From assembly GCF_937425535.1 (NCBI RefSeq), contig NZ_OW485605.1, positions 50,899 to 114,898 on the forward strand: a stretch of DNA of 64,000 bases, written 5' to 3'. The notes below the pieces were generated by a model, which saw nothing but the letters and a program-made list of their open reading frames with translations, did no database searches and was not told the origin of the DNA. Each line of letters starts with the position of its first letter. The stretch's first letter is position 1. This document shows positions 13,056 to 21,639 of this stretch, one piece after another. Position numbers and translations under genes: made by a program. This DNA comes from Rhodovastum atsumiense (GTDB taxonomy: Bacteria; Pseudomonadota; Alphaproteobacteria; Acetobacterales; Acetobacteraceae).

Positions 13056-14810
13056 TCAGTCCGCGCGCCAGCGGTCGCCCTGCATAGTGATGAGCTGTCG
13101 CTTGCCGTTCTCGAAGATGACGCAGTGCGTGTGCGACCAGCTGCTCGGTCCCTTGTTGTAGCCCTGGTCGAGCGAGCCGGTGACCCCGACAGTCCACACG
13201 CCGTCAACAATCCCGGCAGAGTGCGTGTGACCGGTGACGGCGCGCCGACCGAGCTGCCGGAATGACTTCGGCGAACCCCTGGCGCCGTTCGGCCCGAGGT
13301 CGCCGTGCAGGCCACATTCGACGCCCGCAACTTCGAAGGATTCGTCAGGCAGAAGCCATCGCGTCCGTTTGAGGGCGCCCTTGCGCTTGCGCTCCGCCGC
13401 CTCGCGGACGGCGACCTCATAGATGTTGATGTTCTCGCCCCGCTCGATGGCCTCGTGAATGCGCCAGGCGAGGTAGTGCCCGATCCTGGCGTTCGCGGGA
13501 TCCTTGCGGAAGTCCGCCTCGGTAAGCCAGCGGCGCAGGTGGCAGTGATGGTTCGCGTCGGGCACGATGGTTTCGCACCAGGGGCGTTCGATGCCGAGGA
13601 AGAAGTCGGCGTCCCCATCCAACTCGTGCTCGACCGAGTTCGAGCCGTCGCGGTAGTACTGGGCCTGCAGGAAGGGGTCTTTCAGCGAGTGGTGCGACGG
13701 TCCGGTGAAATGGAGCACGTCGTGCGCGACCTGCCATCGCGGGTGTAGGGTGTCGAGAATGCCGCCGTCGCCCCAGCACGCCCTGAACATACCGCCTTCG
13801 AGGTGCTTGCGGTGGATGTCGCCCCAGACAATCCCGGCGACGTTGGCCCTTCGGGCACCATGCGGCGTGTAGACGGTTTCGAGGTCCTGGAAGCGCCCGC
13901 CTTCGTCAGCGATGAGCTGCCGGGCGAACCACGCGCCGTCGCTCGCCACCTCAACCGCCAGAGCGCCGAAGACGTGGTGGAACTCTGCCTTCTGGCCGAC
14001 CTTTCGCTGGATGTAGTTCCTCTGGGTGCAGCACCCTGTCGTGTAGATGAAGCGGGCGCCATGGGACTTCATGCCCGCGAGCGACTTCATGGCGACCTTG
14101 GTGTGCGGGAAGATGCCGCTCGCGTCGCGGGTGAAGGATTCCATGCCGCTCAGCGGGTCGGCGGCGGTGATGGGCGTGGCGACCTTGCCGCACCAGAGCA
14201 GGCTATCCGCGAGCCACAAGGTCTCGTCGGACATGAAGGGCTCGACCAGCGGGTCGTACCAGAGGCTGTCGTCCTCCTTCGTCAGCCTGTGGGGCTGCTC
14301 CCATCCGTCCCTGTTGTAGGGAAGCCCGCTCACCATCAGCCGCGAGCCGTTGAGGTCACAGTAGACGCGCAGGCTCTCAATGAAGTCCCGGTGCGCCCAG
14401 GTGTTGTTCTGCGCGCCCACCAGCACGAACCGCCGCCCCCGCGCCCGGCGCTCGCGGGCCTCTGGTGGAACGAGGGTGCCGCCGGCGATCGGCTTCCCCA
14501 CCTTGGGCGCGGGCGCCTCGGCGGCGATCGGCGCCGATCCCGCCTTGACGCGGACGCGCGGCTTCTCGGCCGCCGTCGCGACGGAAGCCGCCACGGGAGC
14601 TGCAGCCGCCCGCGACTGGGACGCCGCCAGTTGCCCGCGCAGGGCGGCCAGCTCCTCCGCCATGGCGCGCGCCTTCGCGGCAGCGCGCTCCCGGGAGACA
14701 GCGGACTTCGACATGCCGCGTTGTGCGGCCTCCTTGCGAACGGAGAGCGCTTTGCCGAAAACGGAGGCCCCGGCGCTCGCGGGCGACGCTGATTGTGCGA
14801 GCGACGACAT
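13056..14810 (-). CDS. Calcineurin-like metallophosphoesterase, resembling phage T5 A1
   Basis: A 584-residue protein. The first 130 residues are an Ala/Arg-rich, partly coiled region with an HTH-like GMSKSAVSRERAA. The catalytic part contains metal-ligand motifs of the calcineurin superfamily in order: VWGDIHRKH near residue 327 (D-x-H), PDANHHCH (the N-H position), GLHGDLGPNG, and VTGHTHSAG near 525 (G-H-x-H). I recall the T5 early protein A1 as the best-known phage relative with this layout; that comparison is from memory. The start at 14810 follows GGGGGAAGGGCG. Its place between tail fibres and endolysin is odd for such an enzyme. Substrate unknown; DNA or nucleotide phosphoesters are likely. 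Confidence 0.7.
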   Translation of the reverse strand: MSSLAQSASPASAGASVFGKALSVRKEAAQRGMSKSAVSRERAAAKARAMAEELAALRGQLAASQSRAAAAPVAASVATAAEKPRVRVKAGSAPIAAEAPAPKVGKPIAGGTLVPPEARERRARGRRFVLVGAQNNTWAHRDFIESLRVYCDLNGSRLMVSGLPYNRDGWEQPHRLTKEDDSLWYDPLVEPFMSDETLWLADSLLWCGKVATPITAADPLSGMESFTRDASGIFPHTKVAMKSLAGMKSHGARFIYTTGCCTQRNYIQRKVGQKAEFHHVFGALAVEVASDGAWFARQLIADEGGRFQDLETVYTPHGARRANVAGIVWGDIHRKHLEGGMFRACWGDGGILDTLHPRWQVAHDVLHFTGPSHHSLKDPFLQAQYYRDGSNSVEHELDGDADFFLGIERPWCETIVPDANHHCHLRRWLTEADFRKDPANARIGHYLAWRIHEAIERGENINIYEVAVREAAERKRKGALKRTRWLLPDESFEVAGVECGLHGDLGPNGARGSPKSFRQLGRRAVTGHTHSAGIVDGVWTVGVTGSLDQGYNKGPSSWSHTHCVIFENGKRQLITMQGDRWRAD

Positions 14811-14914
14811 CGCCCTTCCCCCCAGCGTTATGTATTGGACTTGCAATCAAGGTGGACGTTGCGAAGTCCGAAAATCAAGGGCGGCAAGGCAGAAAAATTC
14901 AGCCTGTCAACATT

Positions 14915-15199
14915 TTATGGCGTGCGCCCGCCGTTCTGCTGGCGGACGAGCCACTTGATGTCGGCCTCAATGGCCGTCAGCCGCGTGCCGAGGTCGGACA
15001 GCGTCCGCGAGATTTGGTCCTCGTGCTTTTCGACGCGCTCTTCGAGTTTCTCGAAGCGGTCCGTCAGCGTTTCGACGTCTCGCTGCAGCCCAGCCGCCCT
15101 GGCGGCCAGACGGACGGCATGTACGAACACGCCGCCGATGGCGACGAGCGTGGCGACCGCGTAGTGCACCACGCTGAAGTTGAATCCTGAAGAATCCAT
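14915..15199 (-). CDS. Membrane-anchored coiled-coil protein
   Basis: A 94-residue protein with one N-terminal membrane segment (VVHYAVATLVAIGGVFVHAV) and then a heptad-rich coiled coil (VETLTDRFEKLEERVEKHED onward). It could be a holin or antiholin, or a small membrane protein seen in many phages between tail and lysis genes. Start 15199 is used because the upstream frame extension is polar and lacks an RBS. About 100 bases before the metallophosphoesterase start there is an AT-rich stretch with TTGACA on the minus strand (14908), possibly part of a promoter. Confidence 0.5.
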   Translation of the reverse strand: MDSSGFNFSVVHYAVATLVAIGGVFVHAVRLAARAAGLQRDVETLTDRFEKLEERVEKHEDQISRTLSDLGTRLTAIEADIKWLVRQQNGGRTP

Positions 15200-15331
15200 T
15201 GGGTATCGCGGCCGTTCCGCCGTCCTCATCGTGGATGAACCGCTCGTTAAATCCGGCGGCGGTTCTTATGCCGGAGGCCAGACGTGAACCGTTATGCGTG
15301 CGTGGCCGAAGGCTGGGGCGACACGCCCGCC

Positions 15332-16675
15332 TCAGGAAACCCGCATGATGAAGGCGAGGGCATAGAACGGAGGGCGTGCGTCAGGGATGCTGACGTTGTG
15401 CGCGTGCGTGCCGTCCGGCCAGAGGTCGTGTCCGTGCGTCTGGTTGCCGCCTGTCCAGCCGACCGAGACGTTGTGGCCGTGGGCGCCCGCGGTTTCCGTA
15501 TGCCCCATACCGTGGCCGCTTTGGTCGGCGTTGTTGGAGCCGCCGACGAGGCTGCCGCTGCCGTTGACGGGCCATGTGCCGACAGGGTGGGTGTGGTCGC
15601 CCTGCGTGTCAGCGCTCGCCGAGTGCGAGTGGGACGGCATCTCGGCCTCGGTCAGCGCGTGCCCCTTGGTGGCGCCTCCGTGCGCGTGGCCGCCCTGCGC
15701 GTCGGTCGTGCCGCCCTGGGCGATGGAGCCCCCGGTCGTCCCGACGCCGTAGCTGCCGCCCGAGCCGACGATGAAGCGGTCGCGGAGGTCGGGCGTGCCG
15801 CCGCTGCCGTCGCAGAGGTGGTAGTAGGCCGGAACGGACGTGCCGCTCCACATGATGATGCCGCCAATCGGGACGGAGAAGCCGCCCGAGGTCGCCGAGC
15901 CGAGCGTGTCGTGCACGAAGGCGGTCGTTGCAAGGCGGGTGCTGCTGTCCGCGGCCGGAGGCGTCGGCGCGGTCGGGGTTCCCGTCAGCGCCGGGCTTTC
16001 GAGCGGCGCGCGCGCGCGCAGCTTGGGGCCGACGAAGGGAGCGCTCGGGTGCATCGCGACGTTCGCGGACGTGAGCGCGGTCGCCCCGTTCGCGACGGAG
16101 ACGATCCACAAGGGAGCGAAGCCCGAGGTCGGCGCGGGTGTCATCTGCGAGCCGGAGGGCGCGGCCGCACCCGCGAGCACTTGCAGGGAGACCGTGCGGC
16201 GGCGGCGCGTCGGCTGCGCCTCGCCCGAGCCGCCCGGGCCAGAGAAGGGCGAATCGGGGTTGTCGGCGTTGTAGTAAGGGAGGACGGTCGCCTCGGTGTC
16301 CGATTCCGCGCCGCCAGCTTGGATAAGGAAGTTCTGCGTATAGCCGGGCGTGGTCGGCGGCGTGAAGGCCAGCGTTGCCGCGTCGGCGAGCCAGAAACTC
16401 TTGGAAACAGCGTGCGCGGTGTCGGCCGGCATGGAGCCGTATGCCGTGTTGTCCACGGCGGCAAGCTGCCAGAGGACGCCGGGCGCGACGGTCAAGGACA
16501 GCGAAGCCGGAGCGGTCGGCGCGCACGCGAAGCCGTCTGCCACGGTGTCGGAGCCGAGGACGGCTTGCGCGAGTAGGCCATCCGAGATCATGCCGGAAAC
16601 CCACCCGGCGAGGATGTCGCGGTCGTCCGGGATCTCCCCAGGCCAAACGATCGGGCGCTCTGTGGTCGTGCTCAT
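15332..16675 (-). CDS. Tail fibre / collar-type receptor-binding protein
   Basis: A 447-residue protein. The N-terminal half binds the tail (APTAPASLSLTVAPGV and related segments). The middle has the common fibre element PALTGTPTAPTPP...LATTAFV, and IGGIIMWSG...YYHLCDG...DLRDRFIVG is a phage tail-collar domain. The last 130 residues are Gly-rich with many H-x-H pairs (HAHGG, SHSHS, DHTHP, AHGHN, THGHD, THAHN), which in the T4 gp37 tip bind iron along a needle. It ends with FYALAFIMRV, the usual end of such fibres. It is the last of the fibre genes and probably sets host range. Confidence 0.8.
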   Translation of the reverse strand: MSTTTERPIVWPGEIPDDRDILAGWVSGMISDGLLAQAVLGSDTVADGFACAPTAPASLSLTVAPGVLWQLAAVDNTAYGSMPADTAHAVSKSFWLADAATLAFTPPTTPGYTQNFLIQAGGAESDTEATVLPYYNADNPDSPFSGPGGSGEAQPTRRRRTVSLQVLAGAAAPSGSQMTPAPTSGFAPLWIVSVANGATALTSANVAMHPSAPFVGPKLRARAPLESPALTGTPTAPTPPAADSSTRLATTAFVHDTLGSATSGGFSVPIGGIIMWSGTSVPAYYHLCDGSGGTPDLRDRFIVGSGGSYGVGTTGGSIAQGGTTDAQGGHAHGGATKGHALTEAEMPSHSHSASADTQGDHTHPVGTWPVNGSGSLVGGSNNADQSGHGMGHTETAGAHGHNVSVGWTGGNQTHGHDLWPDGTHAHNVSIPDARPPFYALAFIMRVS

Positions 16676-16756
16676 GCGATGCCCTCATGCGGAGGCGCCG
16701 ACGCGCCTCGCGGCGGCCGGGGAGGTTGGTAGGTCGGCCGCGAGGCCGTCAGGATG

Positions 16757-17041
16757 TCAGTCGGAGGGAGGCGACCAATGCCAAAGCTCGACGCCGTATG
16801 TGCCGTCGCCGTCGAGCGAGTTGGCGCAATGGTCGCCCGGAGTGCCGAGCCGGTTCGCCGCCCACGTCAGGACGGCGCACGCGACGGAGGCCCATCGGTG
16901 CCCTGCTGCCCGGGCGCGCGCGGTGCGCTGCGAGAGGGTCTCGTTTGCGCTGCCCATCAGCAGCGCATTCGCGAAGCGGTCGAGGGCGAGCGCCAAGTTC
17001 AAGGCGCCCTTGCGGATGAAGGCGCACGCACGGCAGGACAT
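16757..17041 (-). CDS. Conserved phage small protein next to tail fibre genes
   Basis: A 94-residue protein. GSANETLSQRTARARAAGHR followed by WASVACAVL and DHCANSLD is a pattern I recall from short proteins encoded beside fibre genes in other phages, where a similar GSPDET..SSR and DHC motif occurs; no function is known to me. It starts exactly where the preceding gene ends (shared base at 17041), so the two are coupled. It has four Cys. A role in fibre assembly is possible but unproven. Confidence 0.5.
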   Translation of the reverse strand: MSCRACAFIRKGALNLALALDRFANALLMGSANETLSQRTARARAAGHRWASVACAVLTWAANRLGTPGDHCANSLDGDGTYGVELWHWSPPSD

Positions 17042-17481
17042 CAGGGCGCCTCCGGCTTCTCGCCCGAAAGGATTCTGGCCTTACGCGCAGCCGTCAGGAC
17101 GCCGCCCGCGACGAGCGCGTCGAGTCCCTCTTCCGTCAGCGGGTCGTTGAGGTCGATATACTGCGCCCCGCTTGCCCGGAGCAGCCAGCCGAACAGCACG
17201 GGATCCGCCATCGCCTCCTCGGTGGCCTTGGCGAACTCCTGCGCGGTGAACAGGCTGAAGAAGTCAAGCGGGGCAAGCCGGATGATGGCCGTCAGGCCGA
17301 CCGTGCGCGGGTCGGGGAGAAGGCCGTCTTCGCCGCGGCGCGGGTCGAGCGCGAGCCTGGTCGCGTAGGAGACCCGTATGATTTCGTCTCCCGGCTGGAC
17401 GGAAGGCGGTTGGTAGCCGGCGGTTTCCCACTCGCCCACGACGCGGCCGCCACGGACGGCCAGAAAGAAAAGGTCGCCCAT
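17041..17481 (-). CDS. Hypothetical tail-associated protein
   Basis: A 146-residue protein between two fibre genes, 5 bases downstream of the upstream fibre's stop codon and touching the next start. It begins MGDLFFLAVRGGRVVGEW and has a helical centre (SLFTAQEFAKATEEAMADP) and a C-terminal helical pair. Position suggests a fibre assembly chaperone or adaptor, but the sequence does not match one I recognise. Confidence 0.55.
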   Translation of the reverse strand: MGDLFFLAVRGGRVVGEWETAGYQPPSVQPGDEIIRVSYATRLALDPRRGEDGLLPDPRTVGLTAIIRLAPLDFFSLFTAQEFAKATEEAMADPVLFGWLLRASGAQYIDLNDPLTEEGLDALVAGGVLTAARKARILSGEKPEAP

Positions 17482-17485
17482 TTGC

Positions 17486-18712
17486 CTAGCTCGCTATGTT
17501 GCGGTTGTAGACGCCAGTCGGGTCTGGGATTGGATCGAACGTGAACACGTCAGCGTCCGCCCACGTGCCGCCACGCCCGTTCAGCAAGCAGAGCCCGTAG
17601 CCGACCGGATAGGTGTTGGGGCCGAGGACGTAGCTTGCATCGGATGCCCACATCTGCGCCCAATGAACTCCGTCATATGAGTAGTCGTTAGCCCACGTGT
17701 TCGTAGAAACGTGGTAGCTAATGCGGAGCCAGTACACACCGCCAACCCAAGCAGCAGAATTCGGCAGCTTTCCATTGTCCGAATCATTGCCAATACTTCC
17801 GCTCGTCTCCGAATTGCCCCCCAGAACGTGGATAATGCCGTTGCTGTTTGCGCCGCAGCCCGAAAAATTCCCGCTTGGCCCGAAAAGGCAGATGCCAATA
17901 CTCCCACAGTTGGCAGGGATACGCGCACGCACGGATGCGACGAGGTAGAAGTCGCCACCCGGCTTCCAGTAGAAGGCCGATCCGCCGAAGTCCCGAGAGA
18001 CTTTCAGGAGCCCTGCGAAAAAGCCGCCCGATGACGGCGAGGGATTGATGAGGCGCAGAGGCCCGACGCCCGGAACGCCGTCAGCCAGGACGGAGCCAGC
18101 GCGCCACCCGCTCTGCGTGAACGCGGACAGGGGCGGTCGCGGGCTCGTTGCCGGGCCGGAGGCGATGTGCGCCAGGGCCGTCTCCATGTCGGCTTGCTTC
18201 ACGAGGTCGGGCGGCAACTCAGAGTATGGCACGATACCCGAGGCGTTCAGGTCGGCCTTCTTGGAGAGGTCGATGTTCGCGAGCGCGGTCGCGAGGTCGG
18301 TCGCCCGGACGATGTTCGAGGGAAGCTCGCTGTCGGGCACGACGCCGTTCGTGTTGAGGTCGGCCTTCTTCGCGAGCACGGCCGTCGTCGTGGCCGCGTC
18401 TGCCTTGGACGCAAGGCCGGTGTTGACGGCTTGCACGTCCGCTTTGGTGGCAAGTCCGGCCGTCAGGTCGCCGCCCGTCGCAAGCCCGGATGTCGCCGCC
18501 GCAATTGCAGCGGAGACCTCTGAATCGGTCGCGAGGGTGTCCGGGAGTTGCGCGAGGGGAACCTTGCCCGTCGCGTCCAGGTCAGCCTTCTTCGCAAGCG
18601 CCGTGTTGTCGGCCTTCGAGGCGACGAGGCTTGCCATCCAGTTCTTGAGTTCCGCGAAGTTGCCGTTAAGGTCGGCGGCTTTCAAGATTTCCTTTGGCGC
18701 CCAGATCTTCAT
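17486..18712 (-). CDS. Tail fibre protein with repeated linker units
   Basis: A 408-residue protein. After an N-terminal baseplate-binding helix (ILKAADLNGNFAELKNWM) it has at least three copies of a roughly 20-residue unit: KADLDATGKVPLAQLPDTL, KADLNTNGVVPDSELPSNIV and KADLNASGIVPYSELPPDLV, separated by Ala-rich helices. This is typical of phage fibre shafts. The C-terminal 200 residues (from GSVLADGVPGVGPLRLINPS) look like a beta-rich, lectin-like tip with a YSYDGVHWAQMW motif. The real start is 18712, which overlaps the stop of the gpI-like gene as ATGA; the longer open frame upstream is a shadow. Confidence 0.75.
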   Translation of the reverse strand: MKIWAPKEILKAADLNGNFAELKNWMASLVASKADNTALAKKADLDATGKVPLAQLPDTLATDSEVSAAIAAATSGLATGGDLTAGLATKADVQAVNTGLASKADAATTTAVLAKKADLNTNGVVPDSELPSNIVRATDLATALANIDLSKKADLNASGIVPYSELPPDLVKQADMETALAHIASGPATSPRPPLSAFTQSGWRAGSVLADGVPGVGPLRLINPSPSSGGFFAGLLKVSRDFGGSAFYWKPGGDFYLVASVRARIPANCGSIGICLFGPSGNFSGCGANSNGIIHVLGGNSETSGSIGNDSDNGKLPNSAAWVGGVYWLRISYHVSTNTWANDYSYDGVHWAQMWASDASYVLGPNTYPVGYGLCLLNGRGGTWADADVFTFDPIPDPTGVYNRNIAS

Positions 18713-19461
18713 GTCAGCCTGCTCACGTCTAGGATGAAATCTTGGTCGAGGCGCGAGCCGCCAGTCCCTGGTGGCTTGTTGTCGATGCGGAGCCAAACGA
18801 GCGTGCCAGCGGCCTTTGTCGCGGCGACCGCCGCCCTGATGTCCGCGTCGGAGACCTCGGCTTTCACGGTCGCCCTGTCCGTCCAGCCCCACCAGCCGCC
18901 ACGCCAGCTGGCACTGTTCGCGCGCCAGCCGGCGATGCGTCGGGCGCCGCCTACGGGCGAGGGCGGCCGGTAGGCCGTGACGAAGGCTTGGTGGTGCAGG
19001 GCCCGCGAGCCCCACGCTCCGGCCCGTCCGTATCCGACGGCAGACGGCATGCGCCAGCCGCCGCAATCCTGAGGGCGCCATGGCTCGACGATGCGCGGCT
19101 CGTAGCCCGTCAGGTCGAACAGGGCGCCGGACATCGCCGGGCGGGTCGCCCGGGCACGCAGGATCTCGCGCTTGATGCGTTCACGGAAGCGGCCGTCGCT
19201 TTCGCCGTCCTTGCGCAGAAGCCTGTCTCCGAGAAAGTCTGTTGAGATGAACTGCAGCTGGTCAAAGATGGCCCACTCGCTGGTGGCTGTCGCGATACGG
19301 GCCTGCCTTCGGACGTAGTCCTGGAGTGAATACACGGAGGCCCATGCCTCCGCGAACGCAGACAACAGTCCGTCGAGGATGGGCGTGTCATCCGCGAACC
19401 AGCGCTTGGGCAACACCCGCCTGATACGGGCGAGCATGTCGTCCCGGTCGCCCGTGGCCAT
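18709..19461 (-). CDS. Baseplate wedge protein, gpI-like
   Basis: A 250-residue protein directly after the J homologue, as gpI is in P2-like phages. The N-terminal 70 residues (LARIRRVLPKRWFADDTPIL, SVYSLQDYVRRQ) are typical of tail proteins that join the baseplate to fibres, and a Trp/Gly-rich region lies in the second half. It overlaps the fibre start by ATGA. The name rests mainly on gene order and on the N-terminal pattern. Confidence 0.65.
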   Translation of the reverse strand: MATGDRDDMLARIRRVLPKRWFADDTPILDGLLSAFAEAWASVYSLQDYVRRQARIATATSEWAIFDQLQFISTDFLGDRLLRKDGESDGRFRERIKREILRARATRPAMSGALFDLTGYEPRIVEPWRPQDCGGWRMPSAVGYGRAGAWGSRALHHQAFVTAYRPPSPVGGARRIAGWRANSASWRGGWWGWTDRATVKAEVSDADIRAAVAATKAAGTLVWLRIDNKPPGTGGSRLDQDFILDVSRLT

Positions 19462-19465
19462 GGCG

Positions 19466-20623
19466 TCAGCTCACTGTGATGGAGGAAGCCCGCACGATGC
19501 CGATGGCGCCAGGCACGATGTCGGCCGTGCCGCCTGCGATGGAGACCGCCGACACGTTGGAGACCTGGGAGGACACGCCGTAGGCGATGGCGATGATGCG
19601 GCTGTGGCGCAGCGGCTGCCCGATACCCAGGGATGCCACATGCGTCGCGATCGCCCTTTCAACCTGGGCAGCGAGCGTTGCCTTCACGGCCGCCGGCGCT
19701 GTGACGGCCAACGCGATGTCCACGTAGGTCGTCGTCGGACGGTGGACGGCCAAAGGGCCGACACCGAACGCGCGCACCTGGTCAACGGCGGCGTAGACAG
19801 ATGCCAGCAGGCTGTCCGGCGGCGAGCCTGTCCCGTCGTCGATGGTGACGATGATGCGCCCCGGTGAGCTGGCGCCCGCCTCGTCCACGTTCTCGGTAAT
19901 CGACCACGTCAGCCCTTGCTGGACCCCAGCCACGGCGCTGGCGATGGCGGTCGCGGTGGCTTTGGACAAGCTGCCGATGTAGAGCGGGAACCGCGCCTTC
20001 ACTGCATCGTCGGACTCGGCATTGATGCCAGTGGTGAAGGCAACGGCGTTCGATGCCGTGTCGAACCCGGAGATGCCACTGCCGATGCGTGTGATGGTGC
20101 CAGCGCTGACATTTCCGGTCACCCCGGCATATTGCGCGGCCACTGGCACCGAGATGGACGCCGTGCCGACCGGAGCGAGATAGCCGCCAGGCGGAAGCCC
20201 GGTCGTGGCGTCCGGCGTCCCCAGGGCGGCGCTGTAGTTCGGGTGGGCCGTGTCGGCCGTGATGACGAATGCCTGCGAGGCGTCCTCGGTGCGGAGGATT
20301 CCGCCGACCAGCACCACGGCTGCGGTCGTCGGGGTGGCGCGCGCCAGCGTCACCGGACCGGACGCCGGGACGGCCGCAATGCGCGGCATGCCGAAATCGG
20401 CGACAAAGCTATCGACGTCGCTCCCCTTGGAAGACCCAAGGCGGGTGGCGGCAAGGATGTCGAGAGCCTGCCACTGGAGCCAGAGGGCCACCTTCGCGCT
20501 GGCCTCGACCAGCGCGCGGAGCGCGCTGCCAACCGAGAAATCGAGAAGGTTGCGCGCAGCCCCCTGGGCGGCGGCAGCCTGGCGCCGGACGAGGTCCGAG
20601 AAGCCGACGGTGGGAAGCGCCAT
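19466..20623 (-). CDS. Baseplate J-like protein
   Basis: A 385-residue protein of the baseplate J family: an N-terminal helical part, then LARATPTTAAVVLVGGILRT and PVAAQYAGVTGNVSAGTI, and the ESDDAVKARFPLYI segment that matches the family's conserved E-x-D-x-x-x-R-x-R/F region. The C-terminus (HSRIIAIAYGVSSQVSNVSA) is also typical. It forms the outer wedge of contractile-tail baseplates. It lies four bases after the gpW-like gene in the standard order. Confidence 0.88.
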   Translation of the reverse strand: MALPTVGFSDLVRRQAAAAQGAARNLLDFSVGSALRALVEASAKVALWLQWQALDILAATRLGSSKGSDVDSFVADFGMPRIAAVPASGPVTLARATPTTAAVVLVGGILRTEDASQAFVITADTAHPNYSAALGTPDATTGLPPGGYLAPVGTASISVPVAAQYAGVTGNVSAGTITRIGSGISGFDTASNAVAFTTGINAESDDAVKARFPLYIGSLSKATATAIASAVAGVQQGLTWSITENVDEAGASSPGRIIVTIDDGTGSPPDSLLASVYAAVDQVRAFGVGPLAVHRPTTTYVDIALAVTAPAAVKATLAAQVERAIATHVASLGIGQPLRHSRIIAIAYGVSSQVSNVSAVSIAGGTADIVPGAIGIVRASSITVS

Positions 20624-20626
20624 GGG

Positions 20627-21004
20627 TCAGTCCCCCACACGCACGACCGCTGTCTGTGGCGCCGACGGGTCGTCCGAGAGCCAGTAAGTGATCGTGATGA
20701 TGAAGGCGGTCGGGTCCGCCTCGGACTGCGCCACGGAAACGGATGGCTCGGGAGATGCGGCGACGGCGGCTTCCGCTGCCATTTGTGCGCGCACCAGGGC
20801 GGCGATGGTCCGCTCCGTGGTCGGCGATCCAATGCGCTGGCCGAGGCCCGCGCCATAGGTCACCTGGTCCAGGTAATCTCCCGCCGCGGTGTGTAGCCGC
20901 CGTACGATGCGCTGGCGGACGGCGTTGGCGCCGTCCACGAGAGCGAGGTCCCCTGTGGGGCCAACCGTGAGGTCGGCGCCCCATTCCAGCGAGAGGTCCG
21001 GCAT
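20627..21004 (-). CDS. Baseplate protein, gpW/gp25-like
   Basis: A 125-residue protein with the gp25-type layout: LVDGANAVRQRIVRRLHTAA then GDYLDQVTYGAGLGQRIGSP. It is a short wedge protein homologous to a lysozyme-fold baseplate piece without activity. It sits between V and J homologues, as in P2, with 2-3 base spacing on both sides. Confidence 0.8.
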   Translation of the reverse strand: MPDLSLEWGADLTVGPTGDLALVDGANAVRQRIVRRLHTAAGDYLDQVTYGAGLGQRIGSPTTERTIAALVRAQMAAEAAVAASPEPSVSVAQSEADPTAFIITITYWLSDDPSAPQTAVVRVGD

Positions 21005-21006
21005 GG

Positions 21007-21612
21007 CTACACCTGCTGTTCCGGCTGCGCCGTGCGCTCGCCACCCGCGCGGACGCCGGGATGGTCGTGGATGTTGTAGGTGTCGCGCAGGCGGCCGAAC
21101 GTGCCGTGGGCCCCGTTCCGGTCGGAGATGTCCTGCTCAACGACGAGGTTCTTCGTAATGCGCACTTCGCTGTCGATGACCGTCTCATCCGCCTTCACGC
21201 GGAGATGCGAGGCACTGATGTGGACATTGCCGTTCTCGACGTGGATGACAGCCCCCGACGTGACGAGACCAATCTCTCCTGGCTGGACGGGCTTTCCGGT
21301 GGCTGGCGACGTCGGGACCGGGAAGCCGGTCGTCCACGTGCCAGGCAACACGGCGTAGTGCTGCCCGCTGCCCTCCAGGGGCAGGAGGAGCACTTGGTCG
21401 CCGGGCGACGGCAGGGCGACGATGCCGACGCCGTTGCCGGCCATCAGCGACGGTATGGGGAGGTCTCCCGACAGGACATCCTCGGGCTTGATGCGCACTC
21501 GGGCCGAAGGCCGGTCCGCGTTCACGGTATCGACAATGCCCCATCGGGCTTGCCCGGCGGATCCGTCCATGACGGCCGCGCGCATGAGCATGGCGTGCTG
21601 CCACGTCTCCAT
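21007..21612 (-). CDS. Baseplate assembly protein V, tail spike
   Basis: A 201-residue protein. The OB-fold-like N-terminus (ARWGIVDTVNADRPSARVRI, then VALPSPGDQVLLLPL) and the beta-helical C-terminal end (HVENGNVHISASHLRVKADE, then YNIHDHPG) match the gpV/gp45 spike. HDHPG near the tip carries the H-x-H pair used for iron binding in such spikes. It punctures the outer membrane during infection. Gene order D-V-W-J supports the call. Confidence 0.85.
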   Translation of the reverse strand: METWQHAMLMRAAVMDGSAGQARWGIVDTVNADRPSARVRIKPEDVLSGDLPIPSLMAGNGVGIVALPSPGDQVLLLPLEGSGQHYAVLPGTWTTGFPVPTSPATGKPVQPGEIGLVTSGAVIHVENGNVHISASHLRVKADETVIDSEVRITKNLVVEQDISDRNGAHGTFGRLRDTYNIHDHPGVRAGGERTAQPEQQV

Positions 21613-21639
21613 GTCAGTCCTCCCGGAATGGAAGTCTGC

